Positions 19,130 to 29,369 are shown, counted from the first letter of the stretch. The stretch: 64,000 bases of DNA from an uncultured Enterobacterales bacterium (GCA_946478305.1 CAMLBO010000010.1:1-64000); one strand, 5' to 3'. A program made the numbers and translations. The notes: generated by a model from the letters alone, not told the origin.

Positions 19130-19563
19130 AAAATGCTCCTGTTTAAATTCACGCGACTACAGTCTCAAAAAATCGACAATGCAGGGGCGTAGGTCTAACG
19201 TTCCACGGTTCAACATCCTGTCGAGGGTGTCGAGTAGCTTAGAAACTCCGGCTGACACTTAGGTAACTTGTTGAAGCTCATTCCTAATAAAGCCAAGAAT
19301 ACATGAGGTCTGCTCAACTAATAATAAACGGTGGTTTATGATTTAGACAGTGTTTGTGTGAAATCACCCCCAACAGACCTCCGAGCCTTAAGGGTAGTCA
19401 ATATCTCAGCTTGTTGGTCTGAAAGGTGGGGCTAAGTTAACAAAAAACAAACGCACCAATCACATAGCGCAATAAAAACCACGTTACTCATAGCGCTGCC
19501 AGATGAATTCTGCTTTATTTGACCCTAAAGCACGGGCGACCGTTTTTTCCGGAGGGTTAAAGG
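19130..19563. other. Intergenic region between slyB and anmK
   Basis: This 434-bp divergent region holds no recognisable gene. At 19314-19330 the minus strand reads CGTTTATTATTAGTTGA, a weak match (about 9 of 12) to a PhoP box for slyB. An imperfect long-range inverted repeat pairs CAGACC (19374-19379) with GGTCTG (19416-19421), with CCCCA/TGGGG outside. A GGAGG lies at 19551-19555 for anmK. Confidence 0.4.
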
Positions 19564-20694
19564 ATGTTATCTATGAAGTCAGGACGCTATATCGGTGTTA
19601 TGTCAGGGACAAGCCTTGATGGGGTTGATGTCGTGCTGGCAGCCATTGACGAACGCATGGTCGCCCAGCAGGCCAGCCATTCACATCCGATCCCTATCGA
19701 ATTGAAAAATGCCATCTTGGGAATGTGTCAGGGACAACAGGTTACGCTGGCACAGGTTGGTGAACTCGACACCCGGCTGGGTATTCTGTTCGGCGAGGCC
19801 GTATTGGCGCTGCTGGAAAAAGTTGGTATCAGCGCTGAAGAAGTGACGGCCATTGGTTGTCATGGGCAGACGGTGTGGCATCAGCCTAAAGGTGAAGCGA
19901 CATTCTCGATGCAGTTGGGTGATAACAACCGTATTGCTGCTCTCACCGGTATTACTACCGTGGGTGATTTCCGTCGCCGCGATATGGCTTACGGCGGGCA
20001 GGGCGCACCACTTGTACCGGCATTTCACCAGGCATTGTTGGCGGATCCGGCTGAACGCCGTATGATCCTCAATATAGGAGGGATTGCTAACCTCTCTCTT
20101 CTGCTGCCAGGCCAGCCAATCCGTGGTTATGATACCGGGCCTGGTAATATGCTGATGGATGCCTGGATCTGGCGGCACCGCGCACTGCCTTACGACAAAA
20201 ATGCCGAATGGGCCAATGAGGGGCGAGTTAACCTGACCTTGCTTCAACAGATGCTTTCTGACCCCTATTTTGCTGAGCCGGCACCGAAAAGCACAGGGCG
20301 CGAATATTTCAATATTTCGTGGCTGGAAAAACAGCTTGCCAGAGTGCATCAACTGGCACCCGAAGATGTCCAGGCCACGCTGGCTGAACTGACCGCCGTC
20401 AGTATTGCAGAACAGGTACAGTTGGCTGGTGGGTGCGACCGCCTGATGGTGTGTGGTGGCGGTGCGAGGAATCCGCTGGTGATGGCACGTCTCTCTGCAA
20501 TGCTGCCGGGAACTGAGGTTTGTACCACGGACACTTTTGGTGTCAGCGGTGACGATATGGAAGCTTTAGCCTTTGCATGGCTGGCATTTCGAACGCTGTC
20601 GGGAAAATCGGGCAATCTGCCGTCGGTCACCGGGGCCAGCCGCGAGACGGTGCTGGGGGCAATTTACCCGGCCTCCGTCAACAGTAGCCGATGA
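19564..20694 (+). CDS. anmK: Anhydro-N-acetylmuramic acid kinase
   Basis: Hydrolyses and phosphorylates 1,6-anhydro-MurNAc to MurNAc-6-phosphate in peptidoglycan recycling. It is 376 residues of the ASKHA kinase fold: phosphate loop [11 protein letters not shown], catalytic Asp in [18 protein letters not shown], and ATP-binding [14 protein letters not shown]. It matches E. coli AnmK (369) from [12 protein letters not shown]. The ATG at 19564 has GGAGG eight bases upstream and adds three residues over the E. coli start. The gene is followed by mliC, which blocks lysozyme, so both concern cell-wall sugar chemistry. Confidence 0.95.
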   Translation: MLSMKSGRYIGVMSGTSLDGVDVVLAAIDERMVAQQASHSHPIPIELKNAILGMCQGQQVTLAQVGELDTRLGILFGEAVLALLEKVGISAEEVTAIGCHGQTVWHQPKGEATFSMQLGDNNRIAALTGITTVGDFRRRDMAYGGQGAPLVPAFHQALLADPAERRMILNIGGIANLSLLLPGQPIRGYDTGPGNMLMDAWIWRHRALPYDKNAEWANEGRVNLTLLQQMLSDPYFAEPAPKSTGREYFNISWLEKQLARVHQLAPEDVQATLAELTAVSIAEQVQLAGGCDRLMVCGGGARNPLVMARLSAMLPGTEVCTTDTFGVSGDDMEALAFAWLAFRTLSGKSGNLPSVTGASRETVLGAIYPASVNSSR

Positions 20695-20775
20695 TATCTC
20701 GGCTTAATCCCAATGTGTTATGCCTCAGGGCGTGGTAATAAATCGGATTAAGCCAGAATCATAAGGAGCTATAAG

Positions 20776-21084
20776 ATGAAAAAAGCGATCTTCGCTTTGG
20801 CAGGGTTATCACTGGCAGGGTGCAGCCAGCTTCACCATGAGCCGCCAGCACCGACGGAACAGTTACATTATCAGTGCGGGACAACGCCGCTGACTGTTAC
20901 GCTGGATAAACCCGCGCAGCAGGTAGATTTCCTGCTCGATGGCAAACAACTGAAGCTGAAACAGGTGGAAGCTGCATCGGGCACTAAATACAGTGACGGC
21001 CAATATACCTTCTGGTCAAAAGGCCCTGCAGCGTTCGTGCAGCGTGGTGAGGCAATTATCCTCGATGACTGCGTACAGAAATAG
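20776..21084 (+). CDS. mliC: Membrane-bound C-type lysozyme inhibitor MliC
   Basis: Lipoprotein of 102 residues with lipobox LAGC (Cys16) that inhibits c-type lysozyme in the periplasm or at the outer membrane. The mature MliC beta-barrel (YQCGTTPLTVTL ... KYSDGQYTFWSKGPAAFVQRG ... LDDC) keeps the SDGQYTFWSKG inhibitory loop and both cysteines of the disulfide. It matches E. coli YdhA/MliC and has the same neighbours, anmK and pdxH. AAGGAG precedes the ATG. Confidence 0.93.
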   Translation: MKKAIFALAGLSLAGCSQLHHEPPAPTEQLHYQCGTTPLTVTLDKPAQQVDFLLDGKQLKLKQVEAASGTKYSDGQYTFWSKGPAAFVQRGEAIILDDCVQK

Positions 21085-21203
21085 TCGTTAAACAACGATC
21101 CCCCTTTTTTCTTTGCCCCGCAATGACGTGTCAGGAAGATTGAGATCCTGACGCGTCAGGCGCAGAATAGCGCCTACCTCACTTTGTCGCGTACTGAACT
21201 CAT

Positions 21204-21869
21204 ATGACTGATAATAATGAATTTGATGTAGCAGACTCCCGCCGTGAATACACCCGCGGTGGTCTGCGTCGTGCCGATCTCCCCGCTGAGCCTCTGTCGT
21301 TGTTTGAGCGCTGGCTGAAACAGGCTTGTGAAGCCAAACTCGCCGATCCTACCGCGATGGTCGTTGCCACGGTTGATGAGCACGGGCAACCTTTCCAGCG
21401 CATCGTATTGCTCAAACATTATGACGAAAAAGGGCTGGTATTTTATACCAATCTGGGGAGCCGTAAGGCGCAGCAATTGGCCAACAATAGTCACATCAGT
21501 TTACTGTTCCCTTGGCATATGCTGGACCGTCAGGTGATTGTGCTCGGCCAGGCCGAGCGACTATCTACTTTTGAAGTGATGAAGTACTTTGCCAGCCGCC
21601 CTAAAGATAGCCAGATTGGCGCGTGGGTGTCTCAGCAATCCAGCCGCATATCTGCACGTGGTGTACTGGAAAGTAAATTCCTTGAACTCAAACAGAAATT
21701 TAGCCAAGGCGAAGTGCCCCTGCCGAGTTTCTGGGGCGGTTTTCGAGTAAACGTGGCATCCATGGAGTTCTGGCAGGGCGGTGAACACCGTCTGCACGAT
21801 CGGTTCATTTATCAGCGCGACGCCGCTGAGAAAGAAACTGGTTGGAAAATAGACCGCCTCGCTCCCTGA
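21204..21869 (+). CDS. pdxH: Pyridoxine/pyridoxamine 5'-phosphate oxidase
   Basis: FMN flavoenzyme that oxidises PNP or PMP to pyridoxal 5'-phosphate, the last step of B6 synthesis and salvage. It is 221 residues (E. coli 218). Signatures are [49 protein letters not shown] for [15 protein letters not shown], and the C-terminal PNPOx dimer block [22 protein letters not shown]. It is followed by tyrS and pdxY, as in E. coli, so two B6 genes flank tyrS. Confidence 0.95.
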   Translation: MTDNNEFDVADSRREYTRGGLRRADLPAEPLSLFERWLKQACEAKLADPTAMVVATVDEHGQPFQRIVLLKHYDEKGLVFYTNLGSRKAQQLANNSHISLLFPWHMLDRQVIVLGQAERLSTFEVMKYFASRPKDSQIGAWVSQQSSRISARGVLESKFLELKQKFSQGEVPLPSFWGGFRVNVASMEFWQGGEHRLHDRFIYQRDAAEKETGWKIDRLAP

Positions 21870-22019
21870 ACCACGAAAAATCACTCGATTCCCTAGCGCT
21901 GGGACGACGAGCGCTTTATTCTATGTCGTTCCCCGTAATGGTGAGAGAAAAGGCACATGCGCGGCATGATGCCAGACATGAATCTGCACAGGTTCAGTAA
22001 ATAATAAATGGAGTCTTTG

Positions 22020-23294
22020 ATGGCGAGCAGCAACCTGATTAAACAACTGCAAGAGCGGGGCCTCATTGCCCAGGTGACGGATGAACAAGCGTTAGCAGAG
22101 CGACTGGCGCAAGGGCCAATTGCACTCTATTGCGGTTTCGATCCTACCGCAGACAGCTTGCATTTGGGTCATCTGGTGCCTTTGCTTTGCCTGAAGCGCT
22201 TCCAGCTTAACGGCCATAAACCGGTCGCGCTGGTAGGCGGAGCCACAGGTCTGATTGGTGATCCGAGCTTTAAGGCCACCGAGCGTAAGCTTAATACCAA
22301 TGAAACCGTGAACGAGTGGGTGGAAAAAATTCGCCATCAGGTTTCACCGTTCCTGGATTTCAACTGTGGCGAAAATAGCGCCATCACCGCCAATAACTAC
22401 GACTGGTTTGGTGGCATGAACGTGCTGACCTTCCTGCGCGACATTGGTAAGCACTTCTCCGTTAATCAGATGATTAACAAAGAAGCGGTGAAACAGCGTC
22501 TGAATCGCGATGACAGCGGTATCTCCTTCACCGAGTTCTCTTACAACCTGTTGCAGGGTTACGACTTCTCTGAGCTTTACAGTCGCCATAAAGTCGAGTT
22601 GCAAATTGGTGGTTCCGACCAGTGGGGTAACATCACCTCAGGTATCGACCTAACCCGTCGTATGCACCAGAAGCAGGTCTTCGGCCTCACGGTTCCGCTG
22701 ATCACCAAAGCGGATGGCACCAAATTCGGTAAGACCGAAGGTGGTGCAGTCTGGCTGGATCCGAAGAAAACCAGCCCGTACAAGTTCTACCAGTTCTGGA
22801 TCAATACCGCTGATGCCGATGTTTACCGTTTCCTGAAGTTCTTCACATTCATGAGTATCGAAGAGATCAATGCGCTGGAAGAAGAAGATAAAAACAGCGG
22901 TAAGGCACCACGCGCCCAGTATGTTCTGGCCGAAGAAGTGACCGGTATGGTTCACGGTGCAGAAGGCCTGGCTGCCGCACGCCGTATTACCGAAAGCCTG
23001 TTCTCTGGTGCATTAAGTGAAATGACCGAGGCCGACCTGGCGCAGTTGGAACAAGATGGTATGCCCGTCGTCACATTGGATGCTGAAGCCGATCTGCAAC
23101 AGGCGCTGGTTACCGGCGATATGGCCCCTTCTCGTGGGCAGGCCCGTACCATGATCTCTTCCAATGCTATTAGCCTCAACGGTGAAAAGCAGACTGACCC
23201 GGAATACCGTTTTAGTGAAAGCGATCGCCTGTTCGGCCGTTATGCACTGTTGCGCCGTGGTAAAAAGAATTACAGTCTGCTGATCTGGAAATAA
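22020..23294 (+). CDS. tyrS: Tyrosyl-tRNA synthetase
   Basis: Class I aminoacyl-tRNA synthetase, 424 residues as in E. coli TyrS. The HIGH-type motif is HLGH in [12 protein letters not shown] and the KMSKS-type motif is KFGKT. The tyrosine pocket includes YCGFDPTA and [10 protein letters not shown]. The C-terminal S4 RNA-binding domain covers roughly 350-424. The ATG at 22020 after TGGAGTC gives the conserved [15 protein letters not shown]; an ATG four codons upstream lies in the ribosome-binding site. A terminator follows. tRNA-Tyr itself is in the window at 53.8 kb. Confidence 0.97.
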   Translation: MASSNLIKQLQERGLIAQVTDEQALAERLAQGPIALYCGFDPTADSLHLGHLVPLLCLKRFQLNGHKPVALVGGATGLIGDPSFKATERKLNTNETVNEWVEKIRHQVSPFLDFNCGENSAITANNYDWFGGMNVLTFLRDIGKHFSVNQMINKEAVKQRLNRDDSGISFTEFSYNLLQGYDFSELYSRHKVELQIGGSDQWGNITSGIDLTRRMHQKQVFGLTVPLITKADGTKFGKTEGGAVWLDPKKTSPYKFYQFWINTADADVYRFLKFFTFMSIEEINALEEEDKNSGKAPRAQYVLAEEVTGMVHGAEGLAAARRITESLFSGALSEMTEADLAQLEQDGMPVVTLDAEADLQQALVTGDMAPSRGQARTMISSNAISLNGEKQTDPEYRFSESDRLFGRYALLRRGKKNYSLLIWK

Positions 23295-23310
23295 GATCCA
23301 CTGCATTTAC

Positions 23311-23336
23311 AAGGGGCTATTCAGCCCCTTTATTTT
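23311..23336 (+). terminator. Terminator of tyrS
   Basis: AAGGGGCT (23311-23318) pairs with AGCCCCTT (23323-23330), with a short loop followed by TATTTT. Confidence 0.85.
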
Positions 23337-23401
23337 AAGCTGATCTATCAAATACTATGCCAATGCGCCATCCACCGATGACGTCAGTATCGGGACTTGC
23401 C

Positions 23402-24262
23402 ATGAAAAATATTCTTTCTATTCAGTCACACACCGTTTTTGGTCATGCCGGCAACAGCGCGGCAGAATTTCCTATGCGCCGCATGGGCGTAAACGTTTGG
23501 CCGCTTAATACGGTGCAATTTTCCAACCATACGCAGTACGGTCATTGGACCGGTTGCGTTATGCCAGCCAGCCATCTGACAGAAATCGCGCAGGGTATCG
23601 CTGATATTGACCGTCTGAAAGATTGTGACGCGGTATTGAGTGGATACATTGGTTCGCCGGAGCAGGGGCAGAGTATTTTGCAGATCGTCCGTCAGGTGAA
23701 AGCGGCTAATCCCGATGCCTGGTATTTCTGCGATCCTGTGATGGGGCATCCGGAGAAAGGCTGCATTGTCGCGCCGGGCGTGGCAGAGTTTCACTGCAAA
23801 GAAGCGTTGATCAACTGCGATATTATTGCCCCGAATTTGCTTGAACTTGAACTGCTTGGCGGTCATACCGTTCACAACGTGGAAGAAGCCGTCGCGACGG
23901 CGCGCGAACTGATCGCCAAAGGGCCTAAAATCGTGCTTGTGAAACACCTCAGCCGTGCCGGATACCACAGCGATCGGTTTGAGATGTTATTGGTGACTGC
24001 CGATGAAGCCTGGCATATTGACCGTCCATTAGTTGATTTTGGTGTGCGCCAGCCGGTTGGCGTGGGTGACTTAACCAGCGGCTTGCTGCTGGTTAATTTA
24101 CTCAAAGGCGAAGCGCTGGATAAAGCCCTTGAGCATGTGACGGCGGCGGTATATGAAGTGATGCTGGCAACGCACGCGATGGGCGAATATGAACTGCAGG
24201 TGGTTGCGGCTCAGGATAAGATGGTGAAACCAGAGCATCATTTTCCGGCCATTAAACTTTAA
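23402..24262 (+). CDS. pdxY: Pyridoxal kinase 2
   Basis: Ribokinase-fold kinase phosphorylating pyridoxal to pyridoxal 5'-phosphate in the salvage path. It is 286 residues (E. coli 287). Motifs are [23 protein letters not shown], substrate/ATP segments [13 protein letters not shown] and [10 protein letters not shown], and the GVGDLTSG catalytic block with the anion hole and Asp. I chose the ATG at 23402 ([10 protein letters not shown], the family start). An upstream in-frame ATG would add fifteen residues that overlap the promoter region. Confidence 0.95.
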   Translation: MKNILSIQSHTVFGHAGNSAAEFPMRRMGVNVWPLNTVQFSNHTQYGHWTGCVMPASHLTEIAQGIADIDRLKDCDAVLSGYIGSPEQGQSILQIVRQVKAANPDAWYFCDPVMGHPEKGCIVAPGVAEFHCKEALINCDIIAPNLLELELLGGHTVHNVEEAVATARELIAKGPKIVLVKHLSRAGYHSDRFEMLLVTADEAWHIDRPLVDFGVRQPVGVGDLTSGLLLVNLLKGEALDKALEHVTAAVYEVMLATHAMGEYELQVVAAQDKMVKPEHHFPAIKL

Positions 24263-24287
24263 TAAACAACGTGTTCGAGAAAAAATA

Positions 24288-24323
24288 AAAAACGCCCCGG
24301 TTGACTCAGTACGGGGCGTTTTT
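24288..24323. terminator. Bidirectional terminator between pdxY and gstA
   Basis: AACGCCCCG (24291-24299) pairs perfectly with CGGGGCGTT (24312-24320). AAAAA lies before and TTTT after. Confidence 0.88.
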
Positions 24324-24344
24324 GATTGTAGGGCGAACTAAAAC

Positions 24345-24950
24345 TTATTTCAGACCTTCAGCAACCAGAGCCGCATCAACAGCCGGGCGTGCTGCCACGC
24401 GATCCAGATACGCGTTCAAATCAGTCAGTGCGCTCAGATCAAACTTCAGCGCTTTCGCCCAACCCATCACCGTGAACAGATAGGCATCGGCTACGCTGAA
24501 GCGTGCACCCAGTAAGTACTGATGTCCTTTGAGGGAATCATTCACGTAGGCAAATTTCTTCGCCAGCGCTTCGCGGGTCAGCGCTTTGAACTCTTCCGGT
24601 GTTTTCGGATTGAACAGTGGGCTAAAGCCTTTATGCAGTTCAGTGGCAATGTAGTTTAGCCACTCCAGTGCGTGATAGCGCGCCAGCGTACCTACTTCTG
24701 GCAACAATTGGCGGTCCGGTTTCTGGTCAGCCAGATACTGTACGATCGCCACACCTTCAGTCAGGATGCTGCCATCGTTAAGTTCCAGCGTAGGGATCTG
24801 ACCTTTTGGGTTTACAGCAAGAAAATCATCTCCGCTTTCGGTTTTCTTGGTCGCCAAATCAACCTTAATGATGCTGAAATCCAGCCCGGCTTCGCGCAGA
24901 ATAATGTGCGGGGAAAGGGAACAGGCACCGGCTTTATAATAAAGTTTCAT
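24345..24950 (-). CDS. gstA: Glutathione S-transferase (beta class)
   Basis: Cytosolic glutathione transferase, 201 residues as in E. coli GstA. The N-terminal thioredoxin-fold domain starts [22 protein letters not shown]; Cys10 is the mixed-disulfide cysteine of beta-class enzymes. The cis-Pro loop is in KGQIPTLEL. The helical C-terminal domain carries His and Lys in [10 protein letters not shown]. The ATG at 24950 is the conserved start. In E. coli dtpA follows directly; here about 8.7 kb of other genes intervene. Confidence 0.94.
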   Translation of the reverse strand: MKLYYKAGACSLSPHIILREAGLDFSIIKVDLATKKTESGDDFLAVNPKGQIPTLELNDGSILTEGVAIVQYLADQKPDRQLLPEVGTLARYHALEWLNYIATELHKGFSPLFNPKTPEEFKALTREALAKKFAYVNDSLKGHQYLLGARFSVADAYLFTVMGWAKALKFDLSALTDLNAYLDRVAARPAVDAALVAEGLK

Positions 24951-25084
24951 ACAAACTCCGTAAGTTTGAACAATTGTCACACAGGCCTTGCAGCCGCAGC
25001 ATCGAAAGACAGGGCTGCACAGGGTAAAGAGCTGCCACTATCCTAGGGCCGCCAGTGAAAATTGTCAGTGACTAATTCGTGCTG

Positions 25085-25951
25085 TTAGCGCGAATGGAGT
25101 TTCAAATGCTCACGCACTGCGCGTTCCACACTTTCAGGTGCAGGTAATAACGGTGCGCGCAGTTCATTTTGCAGTAACCCCTGTAATGACAGTGCATATT
25201 TAATCGCCGTCGGATTAGGTGCACTGAACATCAGGCGCATCATGGGCAGCAGTGTAAAGAAGGTCTGACGAGCGCCAGCCAGATCGGCCACCTTTATCTG
25301 TTCAATTAACACTACAAATTGCTCAGTGAACAGATGGGAGGATGCCGCAATAGCGCCGCTGCCGCCAAGACAAAGCGTGGAGAATATCTGTGTATCTTCT
25401 CCACACAGTACGTCCAACTGGCCATCGGCAATCAGTGAGAGCGTGAGCTCAAGGCTCCCTCCGCAATCTTTCACCGCGACGATTTTCGGGTGAACAGCCA
25501 GCTGACGCAGTGTTTCAAGTTCCAGATGGATGCCGGTACGGTAGGGAACGTTGTAGACGATGATCGGAACCGTTGAATGGTCGGCCAGTTCAGTGAACCA
25601 TGCCGCCAGCGCCGCTTGCGAGGGGCGAATATAGTAAGGCGCTGGGAGCAAAATACCGGCAATCGGTCGCTGTAAAATCGACGCCTGCATGGCACGGACC
25701 GACGGCAGATGGGTTCCGGACAGCCCCATCACCACCTGATGCCCGGGAACAATGTTAAGTACCGCATCGAGCACTAAAAGCTGCTCCTCGTCGGTCAGCA
25801 TTGGCGCTTCACCGGTTGTTCCGCACACCACCACGCCATCAATGCCTTTTTTAAGCAAATGGGTACAAAGCGTCTGTAAGGCCGGGAAATCAATCTCACC
25901 CTGATGAAAAGGCGTGACCAGTGGGACCCAAATACCTGAAAACGATGACAT
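25085..25951 (-). CDS. DapA paralogue: dihydrodipicolinate synthase/NAL family aldolase
   Basis: Class I aldolase of the DHDPS/N-acetylneuraminate lyase family, 288 residues. All key E. coli DapA residues are at the same numbers: Thr45 (in GTTGEAP), Tyr107, Tyr133, Arg138 (in YNVPYRTG) and the Schiff-base Lys161 (VAVKDCGG). Pyruvate is therefore the likely donor, and true 4-hydroxy-tetrahydrodipicolinate synthase activity is possible. The enterobacterial housekeeping dapA is normally beside bamC, so this is probably a second, accessory copy or an aldolase for another acceptor. AAGGA precedes the ATG. No lysine-pathway neighbours. Confidence 0.82.
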   Translation of the reverse strand: MSSFSGIWVPLVTPFHQGEIDFPALQTLCTHLLKKGIDGVVVCGTTGEAPMLTDEEQLLVLDAVLNIVPGHQVVMGLSGTHLPSVRAMQASILQRPIAGILLPAPYYIRPSQAALAAWFTELADHSTVPIIVYNVPYRTGIHLELETLRQLAVHPKIVAVKDCGGSLELTLSLIADGQLDVLCGEDTQIFSTLCLGGSGAIAASSHLFTEQFVVLIEQIKVADLAGARQTFFTLLPMMRLMFSAPNPTAIKYALSLQGLLQNELRAPLLPAPESVERAVREHLKLHSR

Positions 25952-26063
25952 GAATAACTTCCTTCGACGGCAAAATGTATGCCAGCGATCATGTCAGCAA
26001 AGCAGGGGATGATGCCAATTGAAAGAATTCATCGCGGGAAATAAGTTATTTACCAAGCTTATA

Positions 26064-27737
26064 TCATCCCCCACGCAGCATATTCAATTCGTTGTCTAAC
26101 AGGCTACGCAGCACATCGACCGGTACCGGCCGGGAGAAAAGATATCCTTGCAGATGCGAACAACCCGCTGATATTAGGAAAGATTTTTGCAACTGGTTTT
26201 CAACGCCTTCAGCAATAACGTTCAGCTTCATTTTATTTCCAAGCTGTGAGACGGCGGAAACAATGGCGGCAGTATCATTCACTTCTGTGACATATTGCAC
26301 AAACGAACGGTCGATTTTTACGCTGTCAACGGCAATGTCTTTCAATAAACTGAGGCTGGAATAGCCGGTACCGAAATCATCCAGTGAGATTTTTACCCCG
26401 GCTTTGCGCAGGCGGACCAGGTGCGTAAGGCTGGTGGAGTTAGCATTCATGACGGATGTTTCAGTCAGCTCCAGCTCCAGACGGTTGGCCGGGAAACCTT
26501 CTTCGCCGAGCAAGGTCAGGATTCTGTCGGCAAAATTAGCCTCTCCCAATTGTACCGCTGAAACGTTAATCGCCAGATTGAGTGCGTTGAAGCCATTAAT
26601 CTGCCGGCAAGCCTGCCGTAAAATAATTTCTCCCAGTTGAATCACCATCCCGGTCTCTTCGGCCAAGGCGATAAACTGTACCGGTGAGACGGCGCCCAGT
26701 ACGCCGTGCTTCCAGCGAGCTAGCGCCTCAACGCAGACCACCTTTTCATCGGCGCTGCGCAAGATGGGTTGGTAAACGCAGGTCAGATCACCCTCTTTTG
26801 CCAGGGATTCTGCCAGCGCCTTGACCATAATACGTTTACTGACGCTGCTGGCATCCAGCAGTTCTGAGTAGAAAGAGAACTTATTTTTTCCGCGCTGTTT
26901 GGCATCCAGTAAAGCGGTATTTCCGCGGCGCATGATCTCGCCGGCGGTAATATTTTCAGCGCCAAACATCACGATCCCTAAAGAGAGCGTTACCATCGGA
27001 TTGGCGCGAGTCAGGCTGAAGGGCTGACGCATCATTACCAGAATTTCCAGCGCCAGATTATTTGCCTGCTCCTGCGTCGGACTGTTACGTAAAACTATCG
27101 CGAACTCATCGCCGCCAATGCGCGATACGGTACCGGTATTCCCGGTTTCATTACGCAAGCGTTGACCGAACTCAGATAAAATCGCATCACCGGCCTGATA
27201 GCCATAGGTATCATTGATGTAGTTGAATTCGTTGAGATTGAGCAGAAAGAGTGCGTAAGGCTCAGGACGGTACATGCGCTGGGCAGCAATCTGGCTCAGA
27301 TCCTCATTGAGGGCAGTGCGGTTGGGTAAACCGGTCAGCACATCATGGCGGGCAAGATAACGGATCTGCGCTTCAGAACTGCGCAACAGGGAAATATCCA
27401 TTATTGACGTCAGAATGAAGTGGCGATGTTCAAGCGTGAGGCGTGTTTTACGTACCAGTACGGTGCGGCTTTTTCCATTAGCATCAATGAGCATTTCCTC
27501 ATTGACGTTTTTCTCTCCGGTCATTAACACGGCTATATCACGTTCGCGCTGGCGGGCCGACTGAATATCTTCGGTAAAGAATGAGATATCCTTGCCAATA
27601 AGATCCTCCCGGCGACGACCAAACAACTCGCAGGCTTTTTGATTTAGAAAAACCAATTTGCGCTCATCATCCTTCAGGACGGTCGCCTCTGTAAGTGCGT
27701 CGAGAACTGCCTGGTATATCGCAATATCAGTAAACAT
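26064..27737 (-). CDS. PAS-GGDEF-EAL cyclic-di-GMP protein, probable phosphodiesterase
   Basis: Cytosolic, 557 residues, no membrane segment. Domains: PAS (about 5-115), GGDEF (about 125-290), EAL (about 305-550). The EAL side looks active: EAL at 337-339, with NVSAVQL, ELTETSV, DDFGTGYSSL, KIDRSFV and AEGVE all present. The GGDEF motif itself (208-212) is intact. The upstream substrate motif is degenerate: Asn167 replaces the metal-binding Asp, Asn172 replaces the usual Lys, and Tyr stands for His in NDTYGY. I infer a c-di-GMP phosphodiesterase with a possibly GTP-sensing cyclase domain. Target process unknown. Confidence 0.85.
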   Translation of the reverse strand: MFTDIAIYQAVLDALTEATVLKDDERKLVFLNQKACELFGRRREDLIGKDISFFTEDIQSARQRERDIAVLMTGEKNVNEEMLIDANGKSRTVLVRKTRLTLEHRHFILTSIMDISLLRSSEAQIRYLARHDVLTGLPNRTALNEDLSQIAAQRMYRPEPYALFLLNLNEFNYINDTYGYQAGDAILSEFGQRLRNETGNTGTVSRIGGDEFAIVLRNSPTQEQANNLALEILVMMRQPFSLTRANPMVTLSLGIVMFGAENITAGEIMRRGNTALLDAKQRGKNKFSFYSELLDASSVSKRIMVKALAESLAKEGDLTCVYQPILRSADEKVVCVEALARWKHGVLGAVSPVQFIALAEETGMVIQLGEIILRQACRQINGFNALNLAINVSAVQLGEANFADRILTLLGEEGFPANRLELELTETSVMNANSTSLTHLVRLRKAGVKISLDDFGTGYSSLSLLKDIAVDSVKIDRSFVQYVTEVNDTAAIVSAVSQLGNKMKLNVIAEGVENQLQKSFLISAGCSHLQGYLFSRPVPVDVLRSLLDNELNMLRGG

Positions 27738-28002
27738 GAGTTAATAATCCTGAGCAGAATAGGCGTCTTTCAGGGCGATGGGATAACCCAACGCAGAATA
27801 TAGAGAACCGGGAGAAATCAAACAATATTGTAATTATTACTCACATTCAGGTGAGAAGATTACAGTAGTTTTTAAATTTTTAAATTCAATCACTTATCAT
27901 GCGCTAAGTCAGGTAAGCGATATTTTATGCGGAGGATTATCGATCAGTTGATCCGATAAGGTTTTCGGCTGCATTGTTGAGCGGGAAGTTGTACGGAAAA
28001 TG

Positions 28003-28275
28003 TCAGGGTAATTTATCTTTAGGGCTAAATTTCTCATTCCATTCCCGACGGTACTTGCGCGACTGGTTACGCCCTTTGATCCACAGGAATGTACAGACTA
28101 TGCATACCCCGGCCGAAAAGACGATATTACGCATATCCTGATCATAGAAAATAACCAAGGTGCAATCGAGTGCGGCGATAAATGCAAACCATTTATACAT
28201 ATGTGATTGCCGGCGCGTTTCGGCATTAAGGCGTTTTAACTGCCGTCCCTCATCCAGGACTTTCTTATTATCCAT
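28003..28275 (-). CDS. Hypothetical small two-helix membrane protein
   Basis: 90 residues; I do not recognise the family. A charged N-terminal helix (MDNKKVLDEGRQLKRLNAETR) is followed by two hydrophobic segments (about 27-44 and 50-67) and a basic C-terminus. Both ends are probably cytosolic. AGGA lies about nine bases before the ATG. Transcribed in the same direction as its neighbours but separated by 90-260 bp, so probably monocistronic. Confidence 0.65.
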   Translation of the reverse strand: MDNKKVLDEGRQLKRLNAETRRQSHMYKWFAFIAALDCTLVIFYDQDMRNIVFSAGVCIVCTFLWIKGRNQSRKYRREWNEKFSPKDKLP

Positions 28276-28376
28276 CGTTGATATCCTGTTATTTTGCGAA
28301 GGTAGTGGTATCTAAAGCGTAGCAAATGTGGAATCTCGCAGAAATAACGGTTATCCAATTCCCAGCAATTATCGCA

Positions 28377-29333
28377 TTAATGTGTCACAACGTCTGCCGG
28401 TTCAATGCGCTGATTAACCACCCTGATTTGCTCTCTTAACCATTCAAGTGCCGGGTCGCTATCGACATTAACCGGCCAGACCACAGAATTTGGAAAAACC
28501 TCTACTTTGAGGGGAACGGGGCACAGCACCAGCCCGAACATTGCACAGTAGCGTCCGGCAATGCGGCTTGGCAGCGTGACCAGCACCGGTGAATGTTGGG
28601 CGAAAGAGAGCAGAGCCAGAAAGTTTGGCGCGGAAAAGACAGCATTCAGCGTTGCTCCGGCGCGGTTAAAGGCATTTTCAATGCATCCCATCAGGCTGCC
28701 GCTGAACGACATCAGGGCATGAGGGTGAGTGAGGTAGTCCTGGATTTGAATCGGCGAGCTGAAGGGCATCAGTGCCGGATTAAAGCAGCAGGCCAGCTGC
28801 TCTTCGAACAGAATTTCGCTGCGATGCCATTGCGCTTGCTCACCAAAACAACCGACGGCCAAATCGATCTCGCCGTTATCGAGCAGGGCATGCAAATTTT
28901 GACGCTCGGCGTGGCGGGCAACCAGACGGATACCCGGTGCGACTACCCGTAAATGTGCCATCAGTTCGGGCAACAAATGTACTTCCAACTCGCTTGAGAA
29001 ACCGAGATGGAAGGTGCGCTGTTCGGTCAGAGGGGAAAATTGTTCGCTGAACGCCAGTGCATCCTCAGCCTTTTGCAAAACGGATCTGACGCGGCTGGCC
29101 AGACTACGAGCCCGCGCGGTGGGTTTCATGGTTTGACCGACACGAACAAACAATTCATCGCCAAAAAGCATACGCAGCGTTTTCAGTGAGTGGCTCATCG
29201 CGGGTTGTTGGATTTTCAGGCGTGCGGCTGCGCGGGTGACGTTCAGCTCCTCCATCATCGCATCAAAGGCAATCAGCAAGTTCAGGTCAAAATTTCGTAA
29301 ATTGAAATGATCGATAGTTGTCATGAATGGCAT
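28377..29333 (-). CDS. LysR-type regulator of the divergent hydrolase genes
   Basis: 318 residues. The LysR winged helix at the start is LRNFDLNLLIAFDAMMEELNVTRAA. The substrate-binding domain is about 95-300. It belongs to the branch resembling NodD/LinR-type regulators with the N-terminal LRNFDLNLL signature. It is divergent from the metallo-hydrolase at 29399 across only 65 bp, and an inverted repeat in that gap looks like its operator. It most likely controls the two hydrolase genes. The start could also be the ATG three codons in (29324). Ligand unknown. Confidence 0.85.
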   Translation of the reverse strand: MPFMTTIDHFNLRNFDLNLLIAFDAMMEELNVTRAAARLKIQQPAMSHSLKTLRMLFGDELFVRVGQTMKPTARARSLASRVRSVLQKAEDALAFSEQFSPLTEQRTFHLGFSSELEVHLLPELMAHLRVVAPGIRLVARHAERQNLHALLDNGEIDLAVGCFGEQAQWHRSEILFEEQLACCFNPALMPFSSPIQIQDYLTHPHALMSFSGSLMGCIENAFNRAGATLNAVFSAPNFLALLSFAQHSPVLVTLPSRIAGRYCAMFGLVLCPVPLKVEVFPNSVVWPVNVDSDPALEWLREQIRVVNQRIEPADVVTH

Positions 29334-29369
29334 CGATTTGAGTAATGGTTAATGGATTTATACGATGCT

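Noticed and set aside
19681..20352. 223-codon frame opposite anmK
   Set aside because: Antisense shadow of a well-conserved gene.
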